The notes under the pieces: generated by a model
The model's database searches: none
Told to the model about the DNA's origin: nothing
What the model saw: only the letters and a program-made list of their open reading frames with translations
Source of the DNA: Plantactinospora soyae
GTDB lineage: Bacteria > Actinomycetota > Actinomycetes > Mycobacteriales > Micromonosporaceae
DNA length: 64,000 bases
Direction of reading: 5' to 3'
NCBI RefSeq assembly: GCF_014874095.1
Contig: NZ_JADBEB010000001.1
Coordinates: 7,998,001-8,062,000, forward strand
Shown: piece after piece, positions 45,201-53,997 of the stretch
Layout: every line of letters begins with the position of its first letter
How positions within the stretch are numbered: the stretch's first letter is position 1
Program-made: the position numbers and the translations under genes

Positions 45201-45694
45201 GAAGCCTCCAATGTCGTCCGGCTGTGCCTGTCACGGGTACGACCACCGGCGGACCGTCGCGGTGACACCTCGGCCCGCCGGCGTCGTCGGCGAGGCGGCT
45301 GCCGCTCGCCGCGGGAGCCCGGATCGCGGTGGACCGCCCGGCGTGCGCATCATCCCACCCCGGCCGCTTGCGGACAGTACCGATATGCATTGAATACCGG
45401 TTTCCGGTGGCAAGCCGCCGGGTCGGTGTCGGTGACCCCAGCGCAGTGCTTTCTCCGACCGGGTCGGGACTCGAATCAACAAGGTAGGTTCCATGCCGAC
45501 GGCCTGGTAGACACGAATAGAACGGTCTCCCGCGACAGTGACCCGCATGGGGTACGAATCAATCCTGTACCCGTCGGCCAACGCTGAGTCACCGATCAAA
45601 CCTGCTTTGTACGGGGCGTCCGCTTGGCGTGACATGCGCCCGACGCGCTACTGTGCTTTTGTTGCGGAGACATCCACTCGAAGGGAACGCCACA
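45201..45694. other. 494-base gap with divergent promoters of the sigma factor and lsr2
   Basis: No supported gene. On the plus side, TTGGCG and TACTGT are about 19 bases apart at roughly 45623-45654, a candidate promoter for lsr2, whose GTG is at 45695. A weak minus-strand frame at 45400-45560 has no start signal. Confidence 0.4.
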
Positions 45695-46045
45695 GTGGCC
45701 AAGCAAATCATTCACAAGCTGGTCGACGACCTGGACGGCGGAGACGCCGACGAAACCGTCAAGTTCTCGCTCGACGGAGTGCAGTACGAGATCGACCTCT
45801 CCAAGAAAAACGCCGGGAAACTGCGGGACCTATTCGCCCCGTACGCCGCGTCGGGCCAGAAGGTCGGCCGGGGTGCCGTGGTCGTCGGTGGTCGTGCCGC
45901 ACGTGGCAGGGGCAGCGCGACCGCCGACCGGGAGCAGAACAAGGCCATCCGTGCCTGGGCCAAGAAGGAGGGGCGGGATATCTCCGATCGCGGCCGTATC
46001 CCGCAGGAGATCGTCGACGAATACCACGCCAAGGCCGGTCGCTGA
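45695..46045 (+). CDS. lsr2: Lsr2-family nucleoid-associated xenogeneic silencer
   Basis: A 116-residue protein from GTG 45695, with AAGGGAA upstream. The N-terminal dimerisation domain is VAKQIIHKLVDDLDGG and YEIDLSKKNAGKLRDLFAPY; the C-terminal DNA-binding domain includes IRAWAKKEGRDISDRGRIPQ, whose RGR loop inserts into the minor groove of AT-rich DNA. Lsr2 silences acquired genes in actinobacteria. The central linker is glycine- and arginine-rich. The lower-GC DUF1906 segment at 34.9-38.6 kb could be among its targets. Confidence 0.93.
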   Translation: MAKQIIHKLVDDLDGGDADETVKFSLDGVQYEIDLSKKNAGKLRDLFAPYAASGQKVGRGAVVVGGRAARGRGSATADREQNKAIRAWAKKEGRDISDRGRIPQEIVDEYHAKAGR

Positions 46046-46059
46046 GGTTCACGGCACGC

Positions 46060-46084
46060 CCCCACGTCCAGGTCGGACGCGGGG
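46060..46084. terminator. Terminator hairpin after lsr2
   Basis: Arms CCCCACGTCC / GGACGCGGGG pair at 9 of 10 positions around a 5-base loop, 15 bases past the stop. Confidence 0.55.
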
Positions 46085-46531
46085 TGCGGGTCGACGGCGG
46101 ACAGCTGTTCGGACGGATCGGGATCAACGCACGTCCGGGCCGGAGTGGTGTCGCCGACCCGGACGAGTCGCGCGGACCGTCGCGGATGGTTCAGCGGTGC
46201 CGGCGCGGAACGACAACCGCCTTCCTGGGAACGCCGCGTCGGGTGTGACCCGACGCGATTCCCGAGGGCGGGGGCCGACCGGATCGGATCGACGGCCGGC
46301 ATAGGCCACCTCCGGATATTCCCGGTGAGCCACGTCACTGCCGGACGGCCACCGGGATTCCCCGAATATCGCAGGTACCCGGTCTCGCGGCGGACCGGGA
46401 AAGTGGACGATGTGCGGGCCAGACATCTCGACCCGCTCATCGCACCGGCCGTTCGGAACTGGGCCGGCGTCACCGGAAGCGTCGGATCGACGGCCGGGGC
46501 GGAGCCGTACGCCGGCCCCGCCCCAACCGGG
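46085..46531. other. 447-base gap downstream of lsr2
   Basis: No gene is supported. Frames on both strands are open because of the high GC content but lack starts with ribosome binding sites. Confidence 0.45.
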
Positions 46532-47617
46532 TCAACTGGCGGTACAGGTGGGCGTCACGCCCGCTCCGCTTCCGGTGGCCTGGAAACCGAACTCGGTCGA
46601 CTGTCCGGCGGCGATCCGGCCGTTGAAGCTCACATTCGTGAACTGGACCGCGCCGCTGTTGCCGCTGCGTTGGTTGTTCCAACCATTCGTGATCGTGGTG
46701 CCGGACGGCAGTGTCAATCCGACCGTCCAGCCGTTGGTTCCGGCCGAGCCGGCCGTGACCCGTACCGTCGCCACGAAACCGCCGCCCCAGGTGTTGAGCG
46801 AGGCCGAGGCCGTGCAGCCGGCACCACCGGGCGGGTTGGTCGGCGGGGTCGTGGGTGGGGTGGTCGGCGGGGTCGTGGGTGGGGTGACAGTGGGGGTCGG
46901 GGTGCCGCCCTCGGTCAGGCTGCCCGGCACGGCCCGCAGGGCGTTATACCAGGTGGTGGCCATCTTGCTGTAGCCGGTCGCGTTGGGATGTACACCGTCG
47001 GCCAGGTCGGCGGTGGTGAGCGCGGAGTACATGTCGACCAGGTACACCGGACGACCTGCGTTCGCCCGGGTCTGGACGATCTGCGGGATGGCCGCGTTGA
47101 AGCTCCGCACCTGGGCGTTGCTGCTCGCGGATCCGGCCGGCACGATCGTGGCCACGAAGACCATCGCCGCCGGTGCCGTGCTGTGGATGCGGTCGATCAG
47201 CGCCGCCAGCCGGTTCGGAGCGTTCGGCAGGTCGCGGTTCTGGAAGACGTCGTTGGTGCCGATGTGCAGCAGGATCGTGCGGGGCGTGTAGGTGCGGAGC
47301 CAGTTGACGATGTTGGCGTCGAGCTGGTCGATCCGCCAGCCGGAGTGTCCCTCGTGGTCACGGTCGCCGAGGCTGGCCGGCCCGTTCGCCTGGGAGCCGA
47401 CGAAGTCGACCGAGTAGCCCCCGGCGACCACCTTCTGCCAGAGGTCGATCCGGTAGCCGCCCGGTACGTTGAAGCCGTCGGTGATCGAGTCGCCGAGTGG
47501 CAGCACCCGCACTCCGGCGGCCGCCTCCACCCGGGTACTGGTGTGGGTCAGGACGGCGGCCGTCACCAGCAGCGCCGTCAACAGCACCCCGGCACACCGC
47601 CGGACGCGTGAAGTCAT
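46532..47617 (-). CDS. Secreted SGNH/GDSL hydrolase with cellulose-binding module (CBM2)
   Basis: A 361-residue exported esterase. The signal peptide is MTSRVRRCAGVLLTALLVTA with cleavage near VEA. Block I is LPLGDSITDGF with the nucleophile Ser, block III is LLHIGTNDV, and block V is LADGVHPNATGY with the catalytic Asp and His. A Pro/Thr linker (TPTVTPPTTPPTTPP), encoded by tandem DNA repeats, joins it to a C-terminal CBM2-like module starting GCTASASLNTWGGGF. It probably removes acyl groups from plant polysaccharide such as xylan. Confidence 0.92.
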   Translation of the reverse strand: MTSRVRRCAGVLLTALLVTAAVLTHTSTRVEAAAGVRVLPLGDSITDGFNVPGGYRIDLWQKVVAGGYSVDFVGSQANGPASLGDRDHEGHSGWRIDQLDANIVNWLRTYTPRTILLHIGTNDVFQNRDLPNAPNRLAALIDRIHSTAPAAMVFVATIVPAGSASSNAQVRSFNAAIPQIVQTRANAGRPVYLVDMYSALTTADLADGVHPNATGYSKMATTWYNALRAVPGSLTEGGTPTPTVTPPTTPPTTPPTTPPTNPPGGAGCTASASLNTWGGGFVATVRVTAGSAGTNGWTVGLTLPSGTTITNGWNNQRSGNSGAVQFTNVSFNGRIAAGQSTEFGFQATGSGAGVTPTCTAS

Positions 47618-47818
47618 GAGGTCAACTCCCTCCGGTTTGAATTGATATTTGTCGATTGCATACCCGGCCCGCGTGATCCGGCGGCGAAGCGCCGAACTGA
47701 GCGGCGAGCGCGCATCGACGTGCGCCGAACGGAGGCGGTCCCGGGGCGGACATCTTCGCCACGGGACCGTTCGAGTGCGCCGCCGGCAACGGGGGTACGG
47801 CCGGAGTGGACGACAGGA

Positions 47819-48655
47819 TCAGGGCAGGCGTACGCCGAGCGGCACGACGCCACGGCGTGGTTCGTGCACGGAGATCGGCAGGGTGTCCAGCAGCGCCCAG
47901 TCCCGGCTGATGTCGGCGGCGGTACGGAGCAGCCGGGGCAGGTGGTCCTCGGTCAACTTCTCCACACTGGTCTCCGCCGCGTGCACCGTCACGTTGACGG
48001 CGGCCACGACCTTGCCGTCGCCGTTGCGTACCCCGGTGGCGACCGATCGGATGCCGGGGGCAAGGTCCTGGTCGGCCAGCGCCCACCCCCGGGCCCGGAC
48101 CTCGCGCAACGTCCGGTCGAGTTCGTCGCGCTCCGGCTGCCACCACGGAGTGATCCCGGATCGGGTCGGCTCGGCCAGCACGGCGGTGAGTTCGGCCTGG
48201 TCGAGCGCGGCCAGCAGGATCTTGCCCATCGACGTGGCGGCAGCCGGGAATCGCGTGCCGACGGTGACCGCCAGCGTGACGATCTTCGGCACCGCGACCC
48301 GGGCGACATAGACGATGTCGTTGCCGTCGAGCTGGGCCATCGAGGACGACTCGTTGGTCTGGTCGACGAGGCGACGCATGTGCGGCTCGGCGATCTCCCA
48401 CATGTTCAACGAGTTGATGTAACTCATCCCCAGTTCCAGCACCCGTGGGGTGAGCGCGAAGCCCCGGTCGGCGGAGCGGACGTAACCGAGTTCGTCGAGG
48501 GTGAGCAGGATCCGCCGGACGGTCGGGCGGGCCAGGCCGGTCGCGGCGGCGATCTCACTGAGCGTGAGCACCGGTCGGCCGGCCCGGAAGCAACGCAGCA
48601 CGTCCAAGCCACGGGCCAGGGCCTCGATGAAGTCAGGTCCCGCCTCGCGCGTCAT
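47819..48655 (-). CDS. IclR-family transcriptional regulator
   Basis: A 278-residue regulator from ATG 48655, 9 bases after GAGGAA. The N-terminal winged helix is FIEALARGLDVLRCF with ALSEIAAATGLARPTVRRILLTL-type residues, and the C-terminal ligand domain contains GSRFPAAATSMGKILLAAL and RGWALADQDLAPGIRSVA. It lies 70 bases downstream of the amidohydrolase gene and near paired CGGAC inverted repeats, which it may bind. IclR proteins usually control aromatic catabolic genes, in keeping with the LigAB genes here. Confidence 0.9.
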   Translation of the reverse strand: MTREAGPDFIEALARGLDVLRCFRAGRPVLTLSEIAAATGLARPTVRRILLTLDELGYVRSADRGFALTPRVLELGMSYINSLNMWEIAEPHMRRLVDQTNESSSMAQLDGNDIVYVARVAVPKIVTLAVTVGTRFPAAATSMGKILLAALDQAELTAVLAEPTRSGITPWWQPERDELDRTLREVRARGWALADQDLAPGIRSVATGVRNGDGKVVAAVNVTVHAAETSVEKLTEDHLPRLLRTAADISRDWALLDTLPISVHEPRRGVVPLGVRLP

Positions 48656-48725
48656 CCCGCCCACTTCCTCTGCCGACGATGCGGCCCACTCCGACCAGGG
48701 CCGACGCGGGCGTACCCGCGTCGAC

Positions 48726-50189
48726 TCAATGCTTCCATTGGGCCGAGCCGGCGTCCCACTCGGTGTACGTGTACGGATTGTCCATCAGGTGCGTTTCCGG
48801 GATGTCCGGGTTCATGCCCCGGGCCCAGGCCTCGTCCCCCATCGAACCGATCAGGTGCTCGATGGTCCGCTCGACCTCGCGCCGGGCCTTGCCGAGGTCG
48901 ATGCCGACCAACCGGTGCGCGTGCTTGACCAGCCGGCCGTTGACCACCACCGAGTGCACGTCACCGCGCTGCGCCTGGAAGGCCACCTGGCCGTACGGGT
49001 GCAGGATCGGGAACATCACCGGAGAGCCGTCGTTCTTGATCAGTACGACGTCCGCCTTCTTCCCCACGGTCAGGCTGCCGACCGTGTCGTCCAGCCCGAG
49101 TGCGCGGCTGCCGCCCCGGGTGGCCCACTCGACCACCTGCTCGGCCCGCAGGTGGCAGTGCGTGATGGTCTCCTGCCGGCCGTGCGCCTCCAGGTGCTCC
49201 CGGGAGCGGTCCGCGCCGAGAGTGCTCCGCATGGCACTGAACAGGTCCCCGCTCCACCAGACGCTGGTGTCCATGGAGAGCGAGACCGGGATGCCGTGGT
49301 GCCGCAGTTGCCAGGTGGGCGGGTAGCCCTGGCCGGCGCTCTGCTCGCTCTCCGTGGAGACCGAGACAGATCCGCCGGTGGCGGCGATCCGGTGGTACGA
49401 GTCCTGGGTGAGGGTGGCCGCGTGTACGTACACGGTCTCCGGGGTCATGAAGCCGTTCTCGTACATCAGCCGGATGCCGTCGTCGTTGGTGGCGCCCCAG
49501 ACACCGGCGTGGGTGGTGACCGGTACGCCCAACTCGCGGGCCACCTCGAAGGCCGCCCGCTCCGGGAAGGCGGGGTCCCCGGTGACGTCGAACGCCATCT
49601 GGAAGCCGAGCATGTCGTCACGGCCGTGCAGGCGCCGCTGAACGAAGTCGCGGAACTCCGGACTGGTCGCCCACTCCCAGGGGCCCTGCTGGATGTTGCC
49701 GTACGCGAGCACGAACCGGCCCGGTACCGCCTCCAGGGCGTCGACGGCGGCGTCGGCGTGCTGCGGTGTCTGGAGTCCGTGCGACCAGTCGACCGTGGTG
49801 GTGACACCGGCGTCGAGCGCCTCGATCGCGCCGAGCAGGTTGCCGGCGTAGATGTCCTCGGGCCGGAAGAGTTTGCCGGATTCGAGGTAGTACCAGACGA
49901 AGTACTGGGTCAGGGTCCAGTCGGCGCCGTACCCGCGCATCGCGGTCTGCCACAGGTGCCGATGGGTGTCGATCATCCCTGGCATCAGGATCCCCCCGGT
50001 GGCGTCGATCTCCAGGGCGTCCGGTGGCGCGGTCAACCCGACGCCGACCTCGGCGATGCGCTCACCGACCACGAGCACGTCGGCGCCGGGCAGCACCGTC
50101 CGGGCGTCGTCCATGGTCAGGACCAGACCGTTGCGGAAAATCACCGGCCGGTCCGACGCGGCCGCCGGACCGTTGTCGATCGTGCTCAT
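48726..50189 (-). CDS. Amidohydrolase-family hydrolase/deaminase
   Basis: A 487-residue metal-dependent hydrolase of the AtzA/TrzN/SsnA group. It has IDTHRHLWQTAMRGY with the first metal pair, VTTHAGVWG for the third His, VYVHAATLTQ for the fourth, and SLSMDTSVWW with the metal Asp. The end motif NPYTYTEWDAGSAQWKH is unusual. It deaminates or dechlorinates ring-substituted substrates in known relatives. Its ATG overlaps the end of a 26-codon repeat mini-ORF. It is divergent from the CoA-transferase, LigAB operon and next to the IclR gene, so it could feed a ring-cleavage pathway. Confidence 0.9.
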   Translation of the reverse strand: MSTIDNGPAAASDRPVIFRNGLVLTMDDARTVLPGADVLVVGERIAEVGVGLTAPPDALEIDATGGILMPGMIDTHRHLWQTAMRGYGADWTLTQYFVWYYLESGKLFRPEDIYAGNLLGAIEALDAGVTTTVDWSHGLQTPQHADAAVDALEAVPGRFVLAYGNIQQGPWEWATSPEFRDFVQRRLHGRDDMLGFQMAFDVTGDPAFPERAAFEVARELGVPVTTHAGVWGATNDDGIRLMYENGFMTPETVYVHAATLTQDSYHRIAATGGSVSVSTESEQSAGQGYPPTWQLRHHGIPVSLSMDTSVWWSGDLFSAMRSTLGADRSREHLEAHGRQETITHCHLRAEQVVEWATRGGSRALGLDDTVGSLTVGKKADVVLIKNDGSPVMFPILHPYGQVAFQAQRGDVHSVVVNGRLVKHAHRLVGIDLGKARREVERTIEHLIGSMGDEAWARGMNPDIPETHLMDNPYTYTEWDAGSAQWKH

Positions 50190-50445
50190 GCCGTCTCCTC
50201 GCTTCGCTCGTCGGCGTCATGAGCCGGCAAACTGGGCTGGCCGATTCGCTCACTGCGCTCGCTCACGCCGTCTCCTCGCTTCGCTCGTCGGCGTCATGAG
50301 CCGAGAAACTGGGCCGACTGATTCGCTCACTGCGCTCGCTCACGCGTCTCCTCGCATCGCTTGTCGGCGTCATGAGCCGAGAAACTGGGCTGGCCGATTC
50401 GCTCACTACGCTCGCTCACGCCGTCTCCTCGCATCGCTTGTCGCC
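50186..50445 (-). repeat. Tandem 77-base repeats encoding chained 26-residue mini-ORFs
   Basis: Three full copies and a partial fourth of a 77-base unit lie directly upstream of the amidohydrolase. On the coding strand each copy begins GTGAGCGAGCGCAG and ends GAGGAGACGGC. Copy 1 (50266-50186) is an open frame of 26 codons plus stop whose TGA overlaps the amidohydrolase ATG; copy 2 (50343-50263) is likewise 27 codons and its TGA overlaps the GTG of copy 1. Copy 3 (GTG at 50419) has lost one base and is out of frame. A fourth copy occurs on the other strand at 53558. Confidence 0.85.
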
Positions 50446-50462
50446 GGATGCCGGGGCCGCTA

Positions 50463-50478
50463 GCGGACGGTTGTCCGC
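50463..50478. promoter_or_regulatory. Inverted repeat operator candidate, left copy
   Basis: GCGGAC GGTT GTCCGC is a perfect 6-base dyad with a 4-base centre. It shares 14 of 16 bases with the right copy at 50666 and lies between the divergent amidohydrolase and CoA-transferase genes. IclR is the nearest regulator. Confidence 0.55.
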
Positions 50479-50628
50479 CTGGTGGTCAGAGCCTGAGTGG
50501 CGAAATTGTGAGCCGGACCACGAGGCTTGTCAAGAGGTCGGAGGGCCGGCACTTTCCGAGCCGCACCGACGCCGCTAAGCGCACTACCCACCAGGGCTTT
50601 GCGGCGCCAAGCCGCCGGCACCCGGGCC

Positions 50629-50691
50629 TTGACAGCGGCCGGAACCACGTTCGAAACTGGCGACGGCGGACGCTTGTCCGTTATGCGGACA
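50629..50691 (+). promoter_or_regulatory. Promoter and right operator cluster of the CoA-transferase/LigAB operon
   Basis: TTGACA at 50629-50634 is a consensus -35, with a CGAAAC-like -10 17 bases on. Downstream, GCGGAC GCTT GTCCGT (50666-50681) repeats the left operator and a further CGGACA half follows at 50686-50691, so GTCCG TTATG CGGAC is a second overlapping dyad. The gene's ATG is at 50705. Confidence 0.5.
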
Positions 50692-50704
50692 CGGAAGGCA
50701 GCGG

Positions 50705-51886
50705 ATGACGACGGAACGGCGGGATGGCGGCGACGGGCCGGACCGGCCACCGGGACCACTGCGGGGCGTACTGGTGGCCGACTTCTCCCGGATCCTGGCC
50801 GGGCCGTACGCCACGATGCTGCTGGCCGACCTCGGCGCCGAAGTGATCAAAGTGGAGGGTCCGGCCGGCGACGACACCCGCACCTGGATGCCACCGGTCC
50901 GCGACGACGTCTCCACCTACTACCTCGGAATCAACCGCAACAAGCGCTCCATCGCGCTCGATCTGCGCGAGGCCGCGGACCTCACGGTCGCCCAGGAACT
51001 GGCCGCCCGCGCCGACGTGCTGATCGAGAACTTCAAGCCCGGCGGCCTGCGCCGGTTCGGGCTGGATTACGAGTCCGTGGCGACCGGCAATCCGGGCATC
51101 GTCTACACCTCGATCAGCGGCTTCGGCACCGGCGCCGGGGCGTCGATGCCCGGCTACGACCTGATGGTCCAGGCCATCTCCGGCCTGATGAGCCTGACCG
51201 GAGATCCCGACGGCTCGCCCTACCGGGCCGGAATCTCGGTCTTCGACGTGATGGCCGGGATGCACGCGAACATCGGCATCCTCGCCGCGCTGCACCACCG
51301 GGCCACCAGCGGTCAGGGCCAACACGTCGAGGTCAACCTGCTCTCCTCGGCGCTGTCCGGACTCGTCAACCACAGCAGCGGGTACGTGGCCGGTGGCGTG
51401 GTGCCGTACCGGATGGGCAACGCGCATCCGAGCCTGTTCCCGTACGAGCCACTGCCGACCGCCAACGGCGAACTGATCGTGATCGCCGGCAACGACGGAC
51501 AGTTCCGCAAGCTGTGTCAGGTGCTCGGGCTGCCCGAACTGGTCGACGACCCCCGGTTCGGGCGCAACCAGGACCGGACCGCCAACCGCGAACAGTTGCG
51601 ACCGCTGCTGGTCGACCGGCTGCGTACCAGGACCAAGGACGAGTGGTTCCGGGATCTGCTGGCCGCCGGCGTGCCGTGCGCCCCGATCAACACCATCGAC
51701 GGCGGCGTGGCGCTGGCCGAGGAACTGGGCCTGGACCCGGTGGTCACGGTCGGCGAGGGTGCCTCGGCGGTGCCGAGCGTACGCAACCCGATCACCTTCT
51801 CGGCGACCCCGGCCCGGTACGAGTTGCCGCCGCCGGGACTGGACGAACACGGCGAGGAGATCCGCAAGTGGCTGACCGAGAACTGA
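50705..51886 (+). CDS. Family III CoA-transferase (CaiB/BaiF type)
   Basis: A 393-residue enzyme from ATG 50705, with GGAAGG upstream. The N-terminal LVADFSRILAGPYATMLLADL and VEGPAGDDTR are characteristic, and the catalytic Asp is in the region AMPGYDLMVQAISGLM. Family III enzymes transfer CoA between carboxylic acids (often succinyl-CoA to a substrate acid). The last 19 bases overlap the following citryl-CoA lyase-like gene. Context suggests it activates a product of ring cleavage. Confidence 0.92.
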   Translation: MTTERRDGGDGPDRPPGPLRGVLVADFSRILAGPYATMLLADLGAEVIKVEGPAGDDTRTWMPPVRDDVSTYYLGINRNKRSIALDLREAADLTVAQELAARADVLIENFKPGGLRRFGLDYESVATGNPGIVYTSISGFGTGAGASMPGYDLMVQAISGLMSLTGDPDGSPYRAGISVFDVMAGMHANIGILAALHHRATSGQGQHVEVNLLSSALSGLVNHSSGYVAGGVVPYRMGNAHPSLFPYEPLPTANGELIVIAGNDGQFRKLCQVLGLPELVDDPRFGRNQDRTANREQLRPLLVDRLRTRTKDEWFRDLLAAGVPCAPINTIDGGVALAEELGLDPVVTVGEGASAVPSVRNPITFSATPARYELPPPGLDEHGEEIRKWLTEN

Positions 51887-52665
51887 GCTTCCCGACCGCG
51901 ATCGGCACCTCCGACCCGGACCAGATCCGGCTGCTCGGTCAGGATCTCGCCGCCGACCTGATGGGGAAGGTGGGCTTCGGCGAACTGGCGTACTGGCTGG
52001 TCGCCGGGCGCCGACCGACGCCGGGCGAGGTACGGGTCTTCGAGACGGTGCTCGTCGCGCTGGCCGACCACGGCTTCACCCCGACGGCGATCGCCGCCCG
52101 GCTGACCTACCTGAGCGCCCCCGAGTCGCTCCAGGGCGCGCTCGCCGCCGGGCTGCTCGGCGGTGGCTCCCGCTTCCTGGGCGTCACCGAGGACTGCGGC
52201 CGGTTCCTCGCCGACGCCATCGCAGGACTGACCGAACGGCCCACCGACGACGCGGGCTGGGACGAGGTCGCCCGGGCGGTGGTCGGCACGGCCCGCGCCG
52301 ACCGACGGCTGATCCCCGGCCTCGGGCACCCGGTGCACAAGGTCGGGGACCCGCGTACCCCGGTACTGATCCGGATCGCCGACGAGGAGGGGCTGCGCGG
52401 CCCGCACCTGCGGCTGTTCGAGGCGATCGGCCGGGTACATCCGGCGATCCTGGGCCGTACCCTGCCGCTCAACGGCGCCGGGGTGTGCGGGGCCGCGCTG
52501 GCCGACCTCGGGCTTCCGGTGGAACTGCTGCGCGGGTTCGCGCTACTGGCGCGGGCGGCGGGACTGCTGGGTCACCTGGCCGAGGAACGCCGCAATCCGA
52601 TCGGGATGGACGTCTACCGGACCGTCGACCGCAACACCCGCTACCTACCGCCGGATGGTTCTTGA
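51868..52665 (+). CDS. Citryl-CoA lyase-like citrate-synthase-superfamily protein
   Basis: A 265-residue protein from GTG 51868, overlapping the CoA-transferase by 19 bases. It has the citrate synthase-type His in LIPGLGHPVHKVGDPRTPVL and the C-terminal LLGHLAEERRNPIGMDVYR with an Asp or Glu replacing part of the citrate synthase set. It is shorter than citrate synthase (about 430) and matches the compact citryl-CoA lyase type (about 260). The likely reaction is cleavage or synthesis of a citryl-CoA-like tertiary alcohol to acetyl-CoA plus an oxo acid. Confidence 0.85.
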   Translation: MADRELSFPTAIGTSDPDQIRLLGQDLAADLMGKVGFGELAYWLVAGRRPTPGEVRVFETVLVALADHGFTPTAIAARLTYLSAPESLQGALAAGLLGGGSRFLGVTEDCGRFLADAIAGLTERPTDDAGWDEVARAVVGTARADRRLIPGLGHPVHKVGDPRTPVLIRIADEEGLRGPHLRLFEAIGRVHPAILGRTLPLNGAGVCGAALADLGLPVELLRGFALLARAAGLLGHLAEERRNPIGMDVYRTVDRNTRYLPPDGS

Positions 52666-52694
52666 CCTTTTGACCCCCTGAGAAAGGAGCCGCC

Positions 52695-53561
52695 GTGGCC
52701 ACCGTCGTCGCGGTCATCGCCTCCACCCACCACCCCTTTTACTACCGGGCGAGCACCGCGACCGGCGAGGACCGGCCGCCGTTCGCGGACGAGTGGGTAC
52801 GCAAGATCCTGGCGTTCCGGGAGACTCTCACCCGGGCCAACCCGGACGTGCTGGTGATGGTCGGCTCCGATCACTTCCACCAACTGTGGCTGGACAACAT
52901 GCCCCAGTTCCTGATCGGAAAGGCCCCGTTCTACGACGCGAACTGGTACAACGAGGAACGCGAGTTCGGCCTGCCGAGAATGCTGCTACGCGGCCAGGAG
53001 GAGCTGTCCGGGCACCTGCTGCGCGAGGGTCTCGACGCCGGCTTCGACCTGGCCTTCAGCAACGAGCTGCGGATCGACCACAGCATCACCTGCCCGATCA
53101 TCACGCTGCGCCCCGAGGCAGACCTGCCGATCGTGCCGATCTACACCAACATCTTCGCGCCGCCGCTGCCCCAGCCGAAACGTTTCGTACAGCTCGGCCG
53201 GACGATCCGCGAGCTTGTCGAGTCCTGGCCCAGCCACCTGCGGGTGGCCATCATCGGCACCGGTCACCTGTCGCTGGAACTGGGCGGCCCTCGCCAGTTC
53301 GGCCCACACGGGCCGGACCCGGAGTTCGACCGGAAGGCGGTGGAGTGGATCGCCACCGGTGACCTCGACCGCTGCCTGGCGGAGGTGACCCTGGACAGCC
53401 TGCACGCGCCGGGCAACGCCACCCACGGCTTCATGGACTTCATGCTGATGATGGGCGTCGCCGGAGCCGGCGCCAAGGCCGACCACGTGGACACCCTCGA
53501 CCTGTTCCACACCATGGAGGCCTACTTCACCTGGTACCCGAACGGAGCCCTGGCGGCATGA
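52695..53561 (+). CDS. ligB: LigB-like extradiol ring-cleavage dioxygenase, catalytic subunit
   Basis: A 288-residue type II (class III) extradiol dioxygenase, GTG 52695 after AAAGGAG. Iron ligands are visible as His in IASTHHPFYY and His in GSDHFHQLW, with a Glu further on, and FGLPRMLLRG lies between. LigB with LigA opens protocatechuate- or gallate-type rings between C4 and C5. Its stop overlaps the start of a 26-codon repeat mini-ORF that leads to ligA. Confidence 0.88.
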   Translation: MATVVAVIASTHHPFYYRASTATGEDRPPFADEWVRKILAFRETLTRANPDVLVMVGSDHFHQLWLDNMPQFLIGKAPFYDANWYNEEREFGLPRMLLRGQEELSGHLLREGLDAGFDLAFSNELRIDHSITCPIITLRPEADLPIVPIYTNIFAPPLPQPKRFVQLGRTIRELVESWPSHLRVAIIGTGHLSLELGGPRQFGPHGPDPEFDRKAVEWIATGDLDRCLAEVTLDSLHAPGNATHGFMDFMLMMGVAGAGAKADHVDTLDLFHTMEAYFTWYPNGALAA

Positions 53562-53638
53562 GCGAGCGCAGCGAGCGAATCAGCCAGCCCAGTTTGCCGG
53601 CTCATGACGCCGACGAGCGAAGCGAGGAGACGGCATGA
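53558..53638 (+). repeat. Mini-ORF repeat coupling ligB to ligA
   Basis: The repeat unit here is one 81-base open frame: its ATG overlaps the ligB stop (ATGA) and its TGA overlaps the ligA ATG (GCATGA). It encodes MSERSERI... ending DADERSEETA. It is the plus-strand counterpart of the repeats upstream of the amidohydrolase. Confidence 0.75.
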
Positions 53639-53997
53639 GCAAATACTTGGTGGACAAGTTCCTCTACACCGTCGACCGCGACGCCGAACTGGTCGAACGG
53701 TACCGGGACGACCCGCGCGGCACCGTCGCCTGGTGGGAGGCGGAACGCGCCAACGCGGTGCTCAACTGCCACACCGGCGAGGCGAGCACCTGGCTGCGCT
53801 TCACCGACGCCGAGCGGGAGGCGTTGGCCGAGCACGACTACGTCGCGCTCTTCGGGCTCGGCGCACACCCGTTCCTCACCCTGACCCTCTTCATCGCGAT
53901 GTTCGAGCGGGACCACACCGAGCCACTCGGCTTCCAGAAGCAGTACGCGGTGCGGCTGGCCCACTTCGACCTGCCGTACCCGGACATCGCCACCTGA
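53635..53997 (+). CDS. ligA: LigA-like small subunit of extradiol dioxygenase
   Basis: A 120-residue protein from ATG 53635. It has the LigA features KYLVDKFLYTVDRDAELVERY near the N-terminus and FGLGAHPFLTLTLFIAMFERD in the middle. It is the partner of LigB, which supplies the iron site; together they form the ring-cleavage enzyme. The substrate within the protocatechuate/gallate group is not determined. Next to it the quinone oxidoreductase gene starts at TGATG. Confidence 0.85.
   Translation: MSKYLVDKFLYTVDRDAELVERYRDDPRGTVAWWEAERANAVLNCHTGEASTWLRFTDAEREALAEHDYVALFGLGAHPFLTLTLFIAMFERDHTEPLGFQKQYAVRLAHFDLPYPDIAT

Noticed and set aside
45390-45560. A stretch with GGGACTCGAATC resembling a tRNA T-loop
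   Set aside because: No cloverleaf arms pair around it on either strand.
48601-50189. Large plus-strand frames across the amidohydrolase and IclR genes
   Set aside because: They are mirror frames of strongly coding minus-strand genes and carry no domain motifs.
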